From NCBI GenBank assembly GCA_024364735.1, contig JAGFNQ010000946.1, positions 298,294-362,293 on the forward strand: a stretch of DNA of 64,000 nt, read 5' to 3'. Below the pieces are notes generated by a model, which ran no database searches, was not told the DNA's origin, and saw only the letters and a program-made list of their open reading frames with translations. Positions within the stretch are counted from its first letter, which is position 1; every line of letters starts with the position of its first letter. The translations under genes and the position numbers were made by a program. Source of the DNA: Boesenbergia rotunda (lineage: Eukaryota; Streptophyta; Magnoliopsida; Zingiberales; Zingiberaceae). This document shows positions 23,247 through 34,727 of the stretch, piece after piece.

Positions 23247-24895
23247 GATGCGATCTTCCTTTGATGCACTTAGTCGAGTCATACCAACCGACGACTATAA
23301 TGAGCTATGATGCTTCGAGATTTGTTTTTCATTCTCATCCACGCGTCGTGGATCTATTCCTTCGCATCATAGTTGCCCTTTCAAAAGGGGAGGCGGATGT
23401 GACCTTTCGTCTTCTTGTGCTGCCGACTATCAGAGCTTATGTCTTCTGTTCCCGCTTGCTAAAGCTTCTTCCTCCCGTGTAAGTCTTACCCACCTCTCTC
23501 TTCTTTTTCCATCCCCCATTCTCTTCTTTAGGACCATGGACAAGAGCGGAGTGGGAAAGAAAAGGTAGAGCAAGAATGGAAAAACCGAAGGGGAACAAAC
23601 TTATCATTTGGAGTGATATGAGGCTACTTCATCAAAGGTTAAACATAATGCCCTGAGGGTCGCCTGTAATACCTACGGCATCCCAGCGGACATAGATGTT
23701 AGGGTTCCTAGACTCGACCAGTCTCCCGTGGAACCCCATTTATGGTTTTACACATTCTTCCTAGGTCAAGTAGAGCTTGGTCTTCGTTTTCCAATCCCTC
23801 CTTTCTTCATGACCATCTCTAAATATTTTGACATTCCCCTCCACCAAATGGCTCCGAACGCCTTCGCTTAGATGGGCGGGGCATTCATTCTATTTAAGAT
23901 GTTTGACATACCTTTGACCCCCCTTCCCCCAAATTTTTTCATTATTTTTTCCTTTCCTACCTCGTGTCTAGAGGGGGCTTTAGTTTTACTTCTCATTCCA
24001 ACCACAAATTTATAGGCAATCTCCCCACTTCCCATAAGGGATGGAAAGAGCGCTTCTTCTTTATTCAACTTTCTGAGTACCCCTTTTATTTGACTCGCTG
24101 GCAAGAAGACTTAACTTCCCCTTTAAAGCTGGACGACTTCTAGGAAGATTAGGAGTATCAGCGAGCTAGAAGCATCTTGACTAGAATGGAGTTCCACGGC
24201 CCTCACCTGGTCTAATGTGAAGGGCTTCTGTACCGGGATAGGATTATCCCCAAAGCCACCAGCCTTGCCCGCGACCTCAGTAAGTGTACTGTTTCATCAA
24301 ATGTCTATTTATTCTAACTGATGTTCCTTTGTTTGTGTTTTGTAGAAGCCATCATGCTTGCCCAGTTTATGAGCAAGTTTCTTAAATCGGAGCTTGCGGA
24401 TAAAAAGACACTCACTCCTCCTCAAGTTCCTACGGCACTAGCGGCCGAGCCTTCTGAAGACTCCGAATAAACCTGAAGCTAGGATCTTGCCGCCACCGAG
24501 CTACCCGTTGCCCGGGAGGTTGATCCCTCCCGTACCCTTGCTGGAACACAAGGGGATGAGGAACCATCGACCCTGGTTCCTATGTTGGTACCGGAGTCGA
24601 CTAGAGGGGTAAGCCCTCTACCTGCGGAACGAAGATGACTCATCCTGCTAAATGAGGAGGAGGAAGAGGGTGTGCCACCGACCCTCCCTCAAAAGCACTC
24701 GACTCCTCATACCTTTTCAAAGAGGAGAACTCCCTTGGCCCAGGTTCCTCCCTCTACTCTCAAGGAGGAGGAAAATGCTGTCCCTCTCTCCAAACGTTAC
24801 TTGAGGGCATCACCAGCCGTTACGGAGTCCAGAGATAAGGTCGAGCCACGTACCGGGGAGGTTAATTCTCTTCCTCCTTCGCCCCGAGTTCCCAA
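23247..24895 (+). pseudogene. Gypsy-type transposon ORF fragment (putative gypsy type transposon domain)
   Basis: Plus-strand coding remnant, probable start at ATG 23536. Recognisable blocks are WFYTFFLGQVELGLRFPIPP and FDIPLHQMAPNAFA (23740-23870), then GWKERFFFIQLSEYPFYLTR (about 24037-24098). This pattern fits the putative gypsy type transposon domain (Pfam PF04195, from memory) of plant ORFs. It is interrupted by stops (for example after NAFA at 23870) and frameshifts. A well-formed intron (GTAAGT at 24280, CTAAC branch-like site near 24315, TTGTAG ending 24345) separates ARDLSK from EAIMLAQFMSKFL. The acidic, proline-rich tail (24400-24890) is cut by LTR-A4. It is not a host gene as far as I can tell. 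Confidence 0.75.
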
Positions 24896-25472
24896 TGTTG
24901 GATATGACTTGGCGGGTTTCCTTAGCGAATACTCGGTCGATCCTAGAGACCTCTCCATGTCTACGGATTAAAAAATTAATCCGAATGGAGACCCGTCTCC
25001 CATCGACCATCTTGTGTCGTATCGAACGATCCAAATCACAACTCGGCCAATTACCAAAATCGACCTTGTGATTTGCTCGACCGTTCGACCGCGGAAAAGG
25101 CAACGATTTGATCGCCGGCTTTTGTGTTTATGGTCGAGGTCCAGTTAGTCAATTAATGACTATGATATAAAATCAAATTAATAAACTAATACACATAAAA
25201 TGACGAGACAAATGAATAAGGCACAAATAAGAACGAAAGGAGCCAAGGAAGAATTATATCTTCCGTTACCTTACGATCTTCTACCGTATGACCCTCTCCT
25301 CTTGGACGTCATGTGGCGACGATCTACCAAGACCCTTGGTCACCAAGTCGATCCCTTCTCCTTGCACCAACCAATCCCTTGTCAAAGAGATGCCGCTGCC
25401 CACTCCAAGGAGATAATCCAAACACAAACCCAAACTCTCTTCTCCTCCGCCGCCGGTGCCCGAGCCGTGAGC

Positions 25473-25622
25473 AACTTAGAGAAGAGAACTTCTCACCTTA
25501 GAGAAGAGGAGGCGTGCACCAACTTCTCACCTTAGAGAAGAAAACTTCTCATCTTAGTGAAGAGGAGGCGCGCATTAACTTCTCACCTTAGAGAAGAAAA
25601 TCTCTCACCCTAGAGAAGAAGT
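25473..25622. repeat. CTTCTC/GAGAAG hairpin repeats in LTR-A4
   Basis: The motif CTTCTCACCTTAGAGAAG recurs about five times in 150 bp, with each unit a small inverted repeat (CTTCTC with GAGAAG). Spacers include GAGGCG(T/C)GCA. Neither LTR-A2 nor LTR-A3 has this array. Confidence 0.85.
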
Positions 25623-25687
25623 GGCATGCACAGCTTGAATATCTCCAAGCCAATTTGATTAATCCAATCTCAAGAGATACTGCAACA

Positions 25688-25811
25688 TTGGATTGCGTGC
25701 CCAAAAGATGATGAGTTCCTTCTCATACTCACGGCCGCAATTCTCCAATATTGGGTTGCGTGCCCAAGAGACGATGAGTTCCTTCTCATACTCACGGCCG
25801 CAATTCTCCAA
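25688..25811. repeat. Tandem duplication (63-bp period) in LTR-A4
   Basis: TTGGATTGCGTGCCC at 25688 and TTGGGTTGCGTGCCC at 25751 begin two near-identical units, both ending in CGGCCGCAATTCTCCAA. The very low divergence points to a recent duplication. Confidence 0.9.
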
Positions 25812-26994
25812 CAGAGAGTTGCATCCTCCCATGGCTTTTCTCCACAGCAGAACGTCGGTGGAGATTCTCGGTGCTTCACAGCGTTGACCGAAGCCGCCTG
25901 GTGAGCCATGCATGCACGGGAAGAAACCAAAAAACAGCCTGCTGCCTTTTTTTTCTTCGTGCTTCACTGCATTGAGAAATAAAACAGCAAGTTTTGTTCG
26001 GCGCCGCTGAGCCGAGAGCAGGAGAGGAGAAGAGAAAAAAGGTTAGGATTTGTTGTGATTTCTTGGATTAACCATTAATTTAGTTTCATGTCTTCATAGG
26101 GTATATATAGTGCTACGATAGAGACTATAAGAAGAAGTTAGATCTTGGTCTGTTAATGGACCCGGTCCATTAATGAGGATCCATTCCACTAAAGCACCCC
26201 ATTGAATTATCTCACCAACCCCCATATTTACATATGAGCTTCACTTATTACGAGTCGTCCATCCCCTCGTGTTTAAGATCTCGAATACCTATTAATTAAT
26301 TAAATTTCTGACAATTTAAATTAATTAACCTCTGGGTCCTTGACTAGTACCACTCAATCTTATCATCGTGCCGGATCAAATCCACTTGCAGGGTTTAGCA
26401 CGATGAACCTTTTGAGCTCATCAAGGGGGCATCATTATCCTGACTCGCCAGGACACGGATTCCGTCAATAATCATCGACACATCATATTATTAATATTAT
26501 TTCCCAACTTACCGGGCCTATCGATCTAATAGAATAGATCTCACCCATTGGTAAATCAAAGAAATAATAATTAATAATATATGTCCGATATTATTTCGGG
26601 ATTAAGGGATTGTACTCCATAATAATATCTTGAGGTCCTATCCAATAATCGAGTCAGTACAAATTGGATAACCTCGGGTTTTGGTCCTACCTAATGTACT
26701 CAAAGCACACTAGTGTAATTCTATGGTCAAGACCAACCACACCTAATTACACTACAACAGTCCTAATGGGTTATCCAATTACATCTCGGTTGTGGGCCTC
26801 TATTTTATACTAAGCAAGGAATTGATAACATGATCTTCCGTGTAATACTACACACCATGTTATCTACAACGCAAAGTAATTGGACTTCGTGTATGTACTA
26901 ATGTAAACAAACACCTAGTGTAATTATGATTCTCTTTTCAAAAAGTAGATGTTCATATAAAGAAATTCATGTCTTTCAGTATACACATCTTACA

Positions 26995-28062
26995 ATCTCC
27001 CACTTATATTTAAAGACATTGTTATTCTCAAAATACCATACATCTGACTCCCTGATCCTCCACATGCCTAAAGCTCTCGCTATCAAGGCCTCAGTGAAAA
27101 GATTTCCCAGGTTGTCCCCTGATGTAATCTAAGAAACAACAGCTTTTCCTCTCCTAGGTGGTACTTGCGTTCTATGTGTTTACTCGCCTTATGGGCTCGT
27201 GATTCCTTCGAGTTTGTAACTGCACCATTTATTTATAACAACAAAATGTGATAGCTTTCAGCAAACCAGGAATCACATCGAAGTCCATCTTGAGGTTCTT
27301 GAACCATGTAGCTTCCTTTGGCTGTCTCAGAGGCTACCACTTTACTCAGCTTCCATGGTGGAGTCTATCACGCAGCCGCTGCGCGACACTCCTTCAACCT
27401 ATGATTCCACCTCCTAAAGTAAACACAAAACCATGAGGAATACTTACGTTTGTCCCTATCTGACTGGAAATCTATATCCGTATAACCCATAGGGAATTTG
27501 TCTGCCCGATAAACCAGCTTATAATCCTTAGTCTTTCTCAGGCACTAATATAAGCTTTTACCGCAATCCAATTTCCTTAACCTGAGTTACTCCGATATCT
27601 GCTAACCATGCCCACGACACTACATATATCCGATCTCGATTTTAGCATACATGAGGCTTCCTATAGCCGATGCTAAAGGAACCGCCATTATCTGCTCTAT
27701 CTCCTTTGATAATCTAAACATATCTCCTTAGATAGAGTAGCTCCACAGCCGAAAAGTACAAAACTTTTCTTGGAGGTTTCCATGCTAAAACGAGTTAAGA
27801 CACTGTCTCTGTATGAAGCTTAGGATAAGCACAACATCCTTATCTGGTGATCCCTTAGTACTTTGATCACCAAGGATATGTCTTGCTTCTTCTAAGTCCT
27901 TCATATCATCTGTTTGGACAACCATACCCTTACGTCAGATAATACTTTGTTATTGTTGCCAACTAACAAAATATTTTCTATGTATAGTACAAGAATACCA
28001 CTACGTTTCCGTCACATTTCTTACATACACAAATCTCATTCGTCCTTTGAATAAATCCATAT
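26995..28062 (-). pseudogene. Copia-A4 RNase H and RT C-terminus, decayed
   Basis: Homologous to the 3' part of Copia-A3 pol (11533-12620), minus strand. RNase H pieces are recognisable in reverse near 27120-27420, and RT motifs up to the region upstream of YVDD near 27990. There are many indels and no long frame. It ends at CCATAT, where Copia-E has inserted. The same Copia-A4 resumes at 46199. Confidence 0.85.
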
Positions 28063-28469
28063 TGATAGATTGAAGAGCGTTGCTAGAGGGGAGGGGGGGG
28101 TGAATAGCACTTTGTCGAATTTCTCTACAAAATTGTTAGCGGAATACAAACAAAAATATATGAAAACAAGAGAGCAATGCTAACTCAGAGTATTTTTACT
28201 TGGTATCCATCCGAACGGGTGACTAATCCAAGGATCCACGCGTCTGCACACTCTCCACTATGAAATCCTCCTTCAAAGGTGGAGAAACCTTTACAAACTT
28301 TGTCTTCTTCCTCTTTACAAGATTCGATGAAGAGTGAGAGGAAGATTGGATGACTAGTCACACGAACAACACTTCGTTATAGTGTAAAACCGTACCGTTC
28401 ACGTGCGGAAAAGTCCTCTTTTTATAAGAGAACAGGACAACCTCGCAGGCTGTCCAGACCCGCACCAGT

Positions 28470-28632
28470 CGACTGCCCCTGGGGTAGTCGACTGGTCTAG
28501 CAATAAATGCCAGCCAACGGCTAGTTTTTGGGGGGTTACCAGTCGACTGCCCCCAGGGCAGTCGACTTGTCCGAGGCTGTAAACTCTCTGTGAGTTTTGG
28601 CAGTCGACTGCCCTCTGGCCAGTCGACTGCCC
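28470..28632. repeat. GTCGAC palindrome array in 3' LTR-E
   Basis: Three inverted repeats of the form CAGTCGACTGCCC...GGGCAGTCGACTG lie about 60 bp apart, giving six GTCGAC cores. The matching array in the 5' LTR is at 45650-45815. A seventh pair sits in the 3' non-coding region at about 32400-32430. Confidence 0.85.
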
Positions 28633-28835
28633 AGTCTCCATTCTCACTTACACCCTCTCAAAATACTCTCCTTCACGTATGCCTTCAGGTATGCTTCCTT
28701 GGCTCGTCCCTTGAAGTCATCTTCCTCTAGCTATCGTCCCTCGGATGCGCACACAAGCCTTCCTTTGGCTTGCCTCCATGCCACCCTTCACGTGTGCCCT
28801 TGAAGTCCACTTCCCGGCTTGCCCTTGGATCTCTC

Positions 28836-31747
28836 TGACGGACCCGAAATAGACTGTCACGAATGTGGGTCCTCCAAATTTAGATATGTATGAATAATGC
28901 TGGAAACCCTTTTTGCAATCAAAATATGAAAACGTAGTAAAGGGGCCACAGGTCGTATTTTTCCTCGGGACTAGTTGAAGTTTGTTTGATTCGAGCTTGT
29001 GTTTGTGTGTCGTTTGTTATTGATGGGTTTCAAATAGAATTGGGTTTTGGGTTGCAATTCAGAGATGAAAGTGCAAAGAAAATTAAAGAAACTCAACTCA
29101 TGAACCTTAAACCAAGTAATGGCAATTGATGAGCTTAACCACTAAACAACTTAATCAAACCAATGAGACTTGACTGAATTTGGAAAACAAATATGAATTC
29201 AAATTGTAAGAGTACATCACGACTTGTATTGATCTTCAGGAATTACCTCTCCAAACCAAAGCATTCACTTGATATAAAACACAACAATGAGACAACTTGA
29301 TACTAAAATGGAACAAACTCATGTGCCAAAAATGATGTTAATTGCTTATCCTATAAACTGCCAACCCAGAAATTAAAGCTGATCAATTCAGTTTGGAAAC
29401 CAGGCTATTAGGGAAGAAATATGCAAGACTAAGTGAAGAAATCAACAGCCAAACACTGATCCATTCAGAACACACGAAAATCAGAAATGATGTGCAGGAA
29501 ATCAGATTGCATTGGCTGTAATTGAGTGCAGGAAATTCAAAGACAATGGCTGTGATGTTTCTGAATTCATCAAGCACTCTTGAATTCAGAAAGGATAACT
29601 GAAAACTTTAGAATGGGAGTCTAACGTGCAGAATCCTTGATATAGCTTCAGCAGCTACCATTTACAATTGCAGAAATGAATCGGGTACAAAACTGAAACT
29701 GGAATGCAGAATTGGAAGTTGATTCGATCAGGCTGATACAAATGCAGAGGTTAATACTAAATCTTTGTTAACTACCCCAGCTACAATGTATAAATGCAAG
29801 AGAAGACTCACATCTACTGGAGGCTAAGTTCAGTTGCTGAAATAAAAGGCTGATACGCAGGTTTTTAGGGCAGAAATGCAGGAGTTCAGAACTTATTGCA
29901 GAAATTCTGGATGCAAGGAACTAAATTAATGCTCAGAGGTCAGATTGATCATTTCCAATATGATTCATATTTCTGAAGAATTAAACCATGGATGCGGCAA
30001 GGATTCGATGCAAGACATGAGGCTGAATTTCAGAACAATGTATGTGCAGAAACTGATGCAGAATTGATGCAAATGCAGAGTCGGATGCAGAATTTCAGCA
30101 CTTAATTGAATGCCGAGCAAGCAAACCAACAAATTGAAATCAATGCACTAATCTACAGTTCGAAAAGGACTGAGAAGAACCAAAGATTACTTGACACAAC
30201 TCAGGAATTCAAAACTGTAAATGGATTTGCAGAATTGGAAGCTGAAACGCAAGTATAGCTAAGCTGAAATTCAGAATTAAAACTGACCGAGAAACAAACT
30301 CAACTCTAATGCATTGGCATACTAAATGTGATCTTCACTTGCAGGGAATCAATGAAATGCTAATCGAATTGGAAAAAAAAACTGTAAAATCTGAAACTAA
30401 GCTGGAATTTCAAAATATGGCTGATACGCAACAATAAAATGGCACGCAAGGATTTAAACAGAAATACACTGAAATAAAAAGCAATTATCCACTAAACAAA
30501 TTCCTAAACTACTTAACTTGAAGATTGAACCCTAATTTAAGCTAGAACAATGCGATAAACGAATTTAACCAATCTGAAACCAAGACAGAAATTGAACCAA
30601 GTGCAGAAACAAAAGTTACAGCTACAAACAATGAAATTTAATCAAGTAAACTACTCCTCAATGCTTCCCTAGCTCGAATCCTCCTTGTTCGTCACGCAAG
30701 TGTGAGCCTCGAACCCGCAAGCTCAGCAAATCGATGGAAAATAGCCCCTGCGATTCAAATCCAGCTCAGCTTGCTCAAATCTGAAATTCTCATTCGGTAT
30801 TCTTCAATTCAGCTGTGTCCGCGATTGATGATGAGTTGGGGATGATCCAAGCAATCTAGGGAACCCCTCCAGAAGCTCGGGTGGATGGAAATGGAGCACA
30901 ACCGATCCAAAGGCAGCAATTGGACAACACTGCGGAAACCTCTCAACAGCTCTGTCCTTAGGCAATTTCGAGCTGAAAAATTCACCGAGAAGCCTTCCCA
31001 ATGACCTAGGATTCGATCTAAGCAAGAAATGAGGGGTCGCGCCCCTTGGATTGAAGAAACTAGCTAAGAAAACCAAGAACAGCTGAAAAAACTGCGTTGC
31101 GGCGAAGAAGACGCGACAGGGAGAAGCGCTGGGAATTTTTGATTAAATAGCTAACAATGGACGACCCAGATTGATCGGAGGAAATCCAACGGCTGATCTC
31201 GCTCAGATTTGAGCCAAACTTTGAGGATGATGATCTGGGGTCAGGATCTGCCTCGTGGTAGCTCGGATCCTCCAGATGTGCAACGGATGGTCCAGATCAA
31301 CCTAATCTTTGAATGGACGATCTAGAGCCCTCCGAGCTTGATCCAACGGTTGATTTAGCTCTGATTGGGGATGAAACCTTCAGATCTTGATCAGAGTGCT
31401 TGATCAACCCTAACCCTAGCTCGGATTGCTTCAGATGGTCCTGGATGGCTCAGATCTAGCCGCTTTTGAATCGGACGGCCCAGATTTAATCATAATCTTG
31501 ATAACTCGATCCGGGTCACTTCCGACTCAAGTTTGACCCAATATGCCCTAGATCCATAAACCTTTCATGCCTACAAAAATAGATCAAGAATTTAGTGGCC
31601 AAATAATCCAATTTTATACAAATTTGCAATTAAGTCCAAAATAAGAGTAAGTTCTAAAACCTAGGGCAATTTCACAATTAAACAATAAAAACATAGGTCA
31701 AACATGGATTTTAGCAATTAAAATAATCAATAAAATGGTACTTATCA
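28836..31747 (-). mobile_element. Element G1: non-coding TG...CA element with CTCTC duplication
   Basis: 2912 bp with termini TGACGGACCCG and TACTTATCA on the plus strand, flanked by CTCTC at 28831-28835 and 31748-31752. The LTR-E sequence continues on both sides. It shares both ends and several internal blocks with element G2 (48641-50361) but has an extra A-rich, GCAGAA-rich segment (about 29050-30660). No protein domain is recognisable; the 90-codon frame at 31076-30804 looks fortuitous. TG/CA ends and a 5-bp duplication indicate integrase-mediated insertion. It is most likely a solo LTR of a long-LTR element or a non-autonomous LTR derivative. Confidence 0.85.
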
Positions 31748-31927
31748 CTCTCCTCCCTCGACTCTCGTCCCTCGGATATGTTTTCCAAGTGTGATTCTCC
31801 AAGTCCTGCAAACTCAATCACACATATTATATACAACACAACACCTTAACCTTAAACATATTCACACACACACACATACATCGAAACCATGATCTTCCCG
31901 ATCATTTTAGGGACGATTGCCTCAACA

Positions 31928-32907
31928 ATCTCCCCCTTTTTGATGTGTGACAATATGTTTAAGTTAGGGATAAAATATACCAGTCAACAACAGTAAATAT
32001 TAGTAGCAATTGAAAAACATAAGACATATCAAAAACCTAAGAGGTAACCTCCCCCTTAATTCATGTCTTCTCTTATTTTCAATTCTACTCATAATCCAAG
32101 TTAAGTTCCAAACCTAACTTAACAGCGCCAAGCAACAACAATTAAGAGTATAAGACATAGTAAAACCTAAGTGGTACCCTCCCCATTAACCTATGCCTTT
32201 ATCCATTTTCATCATAATCCAAGTTATCCAAGTTAAGTCAAAAATTTAAGCTAAAGAGCTAAAAATCTAACTTAAACCAACCCATTCTCCTCCTTTGACA
32301 CCATCAAAATGATTGCCTCAAGCAATGCTGACCCATGACATCAAATGAGAGAAAATTGGATTTCTGAAAAAAAAAATTCAGGAGCTGAAATCAGGCGTGC
32401 TAGTTGACTGCCCCAAGGGCAGTCGACTGATATGCTTTCAGTCAGATTTTTCAGCTTTTCTGCCAAATTTTAGAAACCTCCCAAAAATTCCTGAAAATTT
32501 AAAATTGGTAAAAATTTGCAGGCATGTTTGAAATAATATACTCTATTAAGGAAAAATATCAGTCCATATAAAATTTCAAACATGCTTGACATTTGATAAA
32601 ATCTCAAAAACCTTGAAAACCACTAAGAAAGTATCAATATTTCAACCTAGTTATGCATTCAAATTTCTTCTAAGCTCATGACAAAACATATAAGACATGA
32701 AATTGTTTTCAAATGTTTAAAATGTTCAACCATGATCTTTGGGCAAAGTGTCCATTGATTAAACACTTTCTTTCCCCATGGTTGGTCTATTTTTCATATT
32801 TTGATACTTTTAATGATTCAACATTATGCCACAAGCACAAGTGAACGAATTGTATCATCAAAATGGATCAAACACACTTTTCCCAATCTATTATCACAAG
32901 GTTCATC
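31928..32907 (-). other. 3' non-coding region of Copia-E
   Basis: About 980 bp of AT-rich sequence between the RNase H stop and the 3' LTR, with the polypurine tract at 31928-31941 and a GTCGAC inverted repeat at about 32400-32430. Long 3' non-coding regions are seen in Sirevirus-type elements, some with an envelope-like ORF. I see no ORF here. Confidence 0.75.
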
Positions 32908-33271
32908 CTATATTTCTACAAAACACATTCCAAGGCCTCTTCTTAAGGATGTAAATTCCGATTCGGGAAGAGGCTTGGTAAAAATGTCGGCTAGGTTTGA
33001 CTTTGATTCAACATAGTATAGTTCTATGTCTCCCCTTGCCACATAGTCCCTAATGAAATGATGCTTCACTTCAATGTGTTTTGTCCTAGAATGGTGAACC
33101 GGATTCTTAGTTAAATTGATTGTACTTACATTATCACACAAGACTTTGACCTTAGAATAATGTAATTCATAATCTTCTAAAGTGTGCATGATCCAAAGTA
33201 GTTGGGAAATACATCCACCCATTGCCACATATTCGGCATCCGTGGTTGATAGGGCAACACATGGTTGTTTC
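32908..33271 (-). pseudogene. Copia-E RNase H, N-terminally cut
   Basis: The minus strand encodes RNase H from KQPCVALSTTDAEYVAMG through VLCDNVSTINL, KHIEVKHHFIRDYVARG and LADIFTKPLPE to the stop at 32908. The conserved D-E-D arrangement is visible (TTDAE and LCDN). Upstream residues in the same frame come from LTR-C3 and are not part of the protein. The RT that should precede it is missing (see the deletion at the Copia-C3 junction), so the domain is orphaned. Confidence 0.92.
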
Positions 33272-34707
33272 TGTTGGGACCGGGTGCATGTTGACATGGA
33301 TGCGGGTTCGTAATTTTAAAATTAATTACGTACAGCGGAAGGTTTAGCATAAATAATTTCTTAAATTATTTAACCATATATCTAAGCATGCAATTTTATC
33401 TTGTGTAGACATGATCATATATTTAAAATTTTACAGAAACATAAACTAATTTACGTATTACCTCGCGTAACTCGAAGGAAGGGACGAGATCCAACCGTAA
33501 GCGTCCCTTGGAAGCTCCGTCTCTATTCGCGTCCACGCCGAGTATCTTCGGGATGACTTTGCAAAGCCACGAGTTTCGTGTTCTCGAGAACTACTAGATT
33601 CTCCGAGAACGCGACGAGAAAAACCAAGAGAGAAGATGGAAGACTAACCACAAAAGGATGGCCGGAATCAAAATTCTGGCGAAGCAAAAGAAGAGGCTTA
33701 CGACAAACTCTAATTCCGGCAGCACCTTCTTCCGGCCAAGAGATGGCCGGAGCTTCCTTCTCCGGTAGCAGGTGTTGGTCGGCAGGGAAAGGGCAGGGGC
33801 GGCCGGCTGGTGCTCCTTCTTGGGGCTGGTTGGCGCACGGCAAGAAGGGGAGAAGAGAAGGAGAGAAAGAGAGGGAGAGAGCCTATGCCTTCATCTCTTC
33901 GATTATCACCCAAGCCTTGCCTTGGGTCCTTTATATAGTGGCCTCTCAAACATCAAGCCTCTCAAATATGGAATAACTTATTCCATCATGCCAAGTTTGA
34001 TTTTATATCATGGTTAAAATCATATTTTAATTCATGATAAAAAATCAATCAAGTCTCTTCTCTCCTATGGAATAAATTTCCTTATCATGGTAAATCAATC
34101 CATGATTGATTTTATAAAATAAACCAATACATAGTTCATTTTAATTTCCATGAAAAATAAACCAAACCTTGGTTTATTATATAAAAATTTATATCATCCA
34201 TAATTTTATAAAATAAACTATACTTGGTTTATTTTATAAATTGAACCAAAAACTTGGTTTTTTCCCTTTGTTGTGGCCGACCAAGCAAAGAGGATGGAGG
34301 CCCTCTTTGGCCAGCCCATCCAAGCCAAGTCCCAATGAATTAAACTTATTTAATTCATCTATTAAGTCTTCAAAAGACTTAGCCATTCTACGCTTCTGAT
34401 GCATCTCTGAAAAATTCAGATTCGACTTATCGTTTGGCTCAACCAAACTTAATCTCTCTTGATTGGAAAATCCAATTTTTAACTTGTTTTAAATCCCTCA
34501 GATTACTCGCAGAGATAATCACTAGTTGTGAATTCATCACAAATTCTCTCATGCTGTGAATTGTATTGTGGGCATTCAGTAAATGAGTTTAAGATCTCAA
34601 TCAAATACATAAACATATATACTCAAATAGTGAATATTCATTTATTAGAATAAATGATTACAATCATAAGGCGATTGTCTTAGGACACTTCTCTCATATC
34701 ACTAACA
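33272..34707 (-). mobile_element. 3' LTR of Copia-C3, internally deleted
   Basis: 1436 bp against 2292 bp for LTR-C2. Both termini are present (TGTTGGGACC ... CACTAACA). At about 34505 the sequence jumps from the block corresponding to 21070 in LTR-C2 to the block near 20240, removing the intervening part. The TATA box is retained near 33930. The polypurine tract follows at 34708. Confidence 0.92.
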
Positions 34708-34727
34708 AACTCCCACTTGGCCTAATG

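Larger units (their letters stand above)
24896..26994 (-). mobile_element. LTR-A4 (3' LTR of Copia-A4)
   Basis: About 2099 bp, TGTTGGATATGAC to CATCTTACA on the plus strand. It is followed at 26995-27008 by a reverse polypurine tract. It is longer than LTR-A2 and A3 because of repeats in the leader (25473-25622 and 25688-25811). The TATA-like box is TATATATA at about 26100-26108. Confidence 0.9.
28063..31927 (-). mobile_element. 3' LTR of Copia-E, interrupted by element G1
   Basis: Net length about 948 bp after removing element G1 and one duplication, compared with 942 bp for the 5' LTR. The reverse polypurine tract follows at 31928-31941 (AAAAAGGGGGAGAT). The LTR contains three paired GTCGAC palindromes (28470-28632). 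The TATA box (reverse TTATAAAAAG) is near 28418-28427. Confidence 0.93.

Noticed and set aside
23479..23531. 53-bp intron upstream of ATG 23536
   Set aside because: Splice-like ends are present but it is shorter than typical plant introns and no coding continuity supports it.
30804..31076. 90-codon ORF in element G1
   Set aside because: No motif, no counterpart of equal length in G2, and located in a likely LTR leader.
33578..33976. 132-codon frame in LTR-C3, and its counterparts near 40826-41147
   Set aside because: It sits in the LTR leader on the strand opposite to the element, is frameshifted between copies and lacks any motif.
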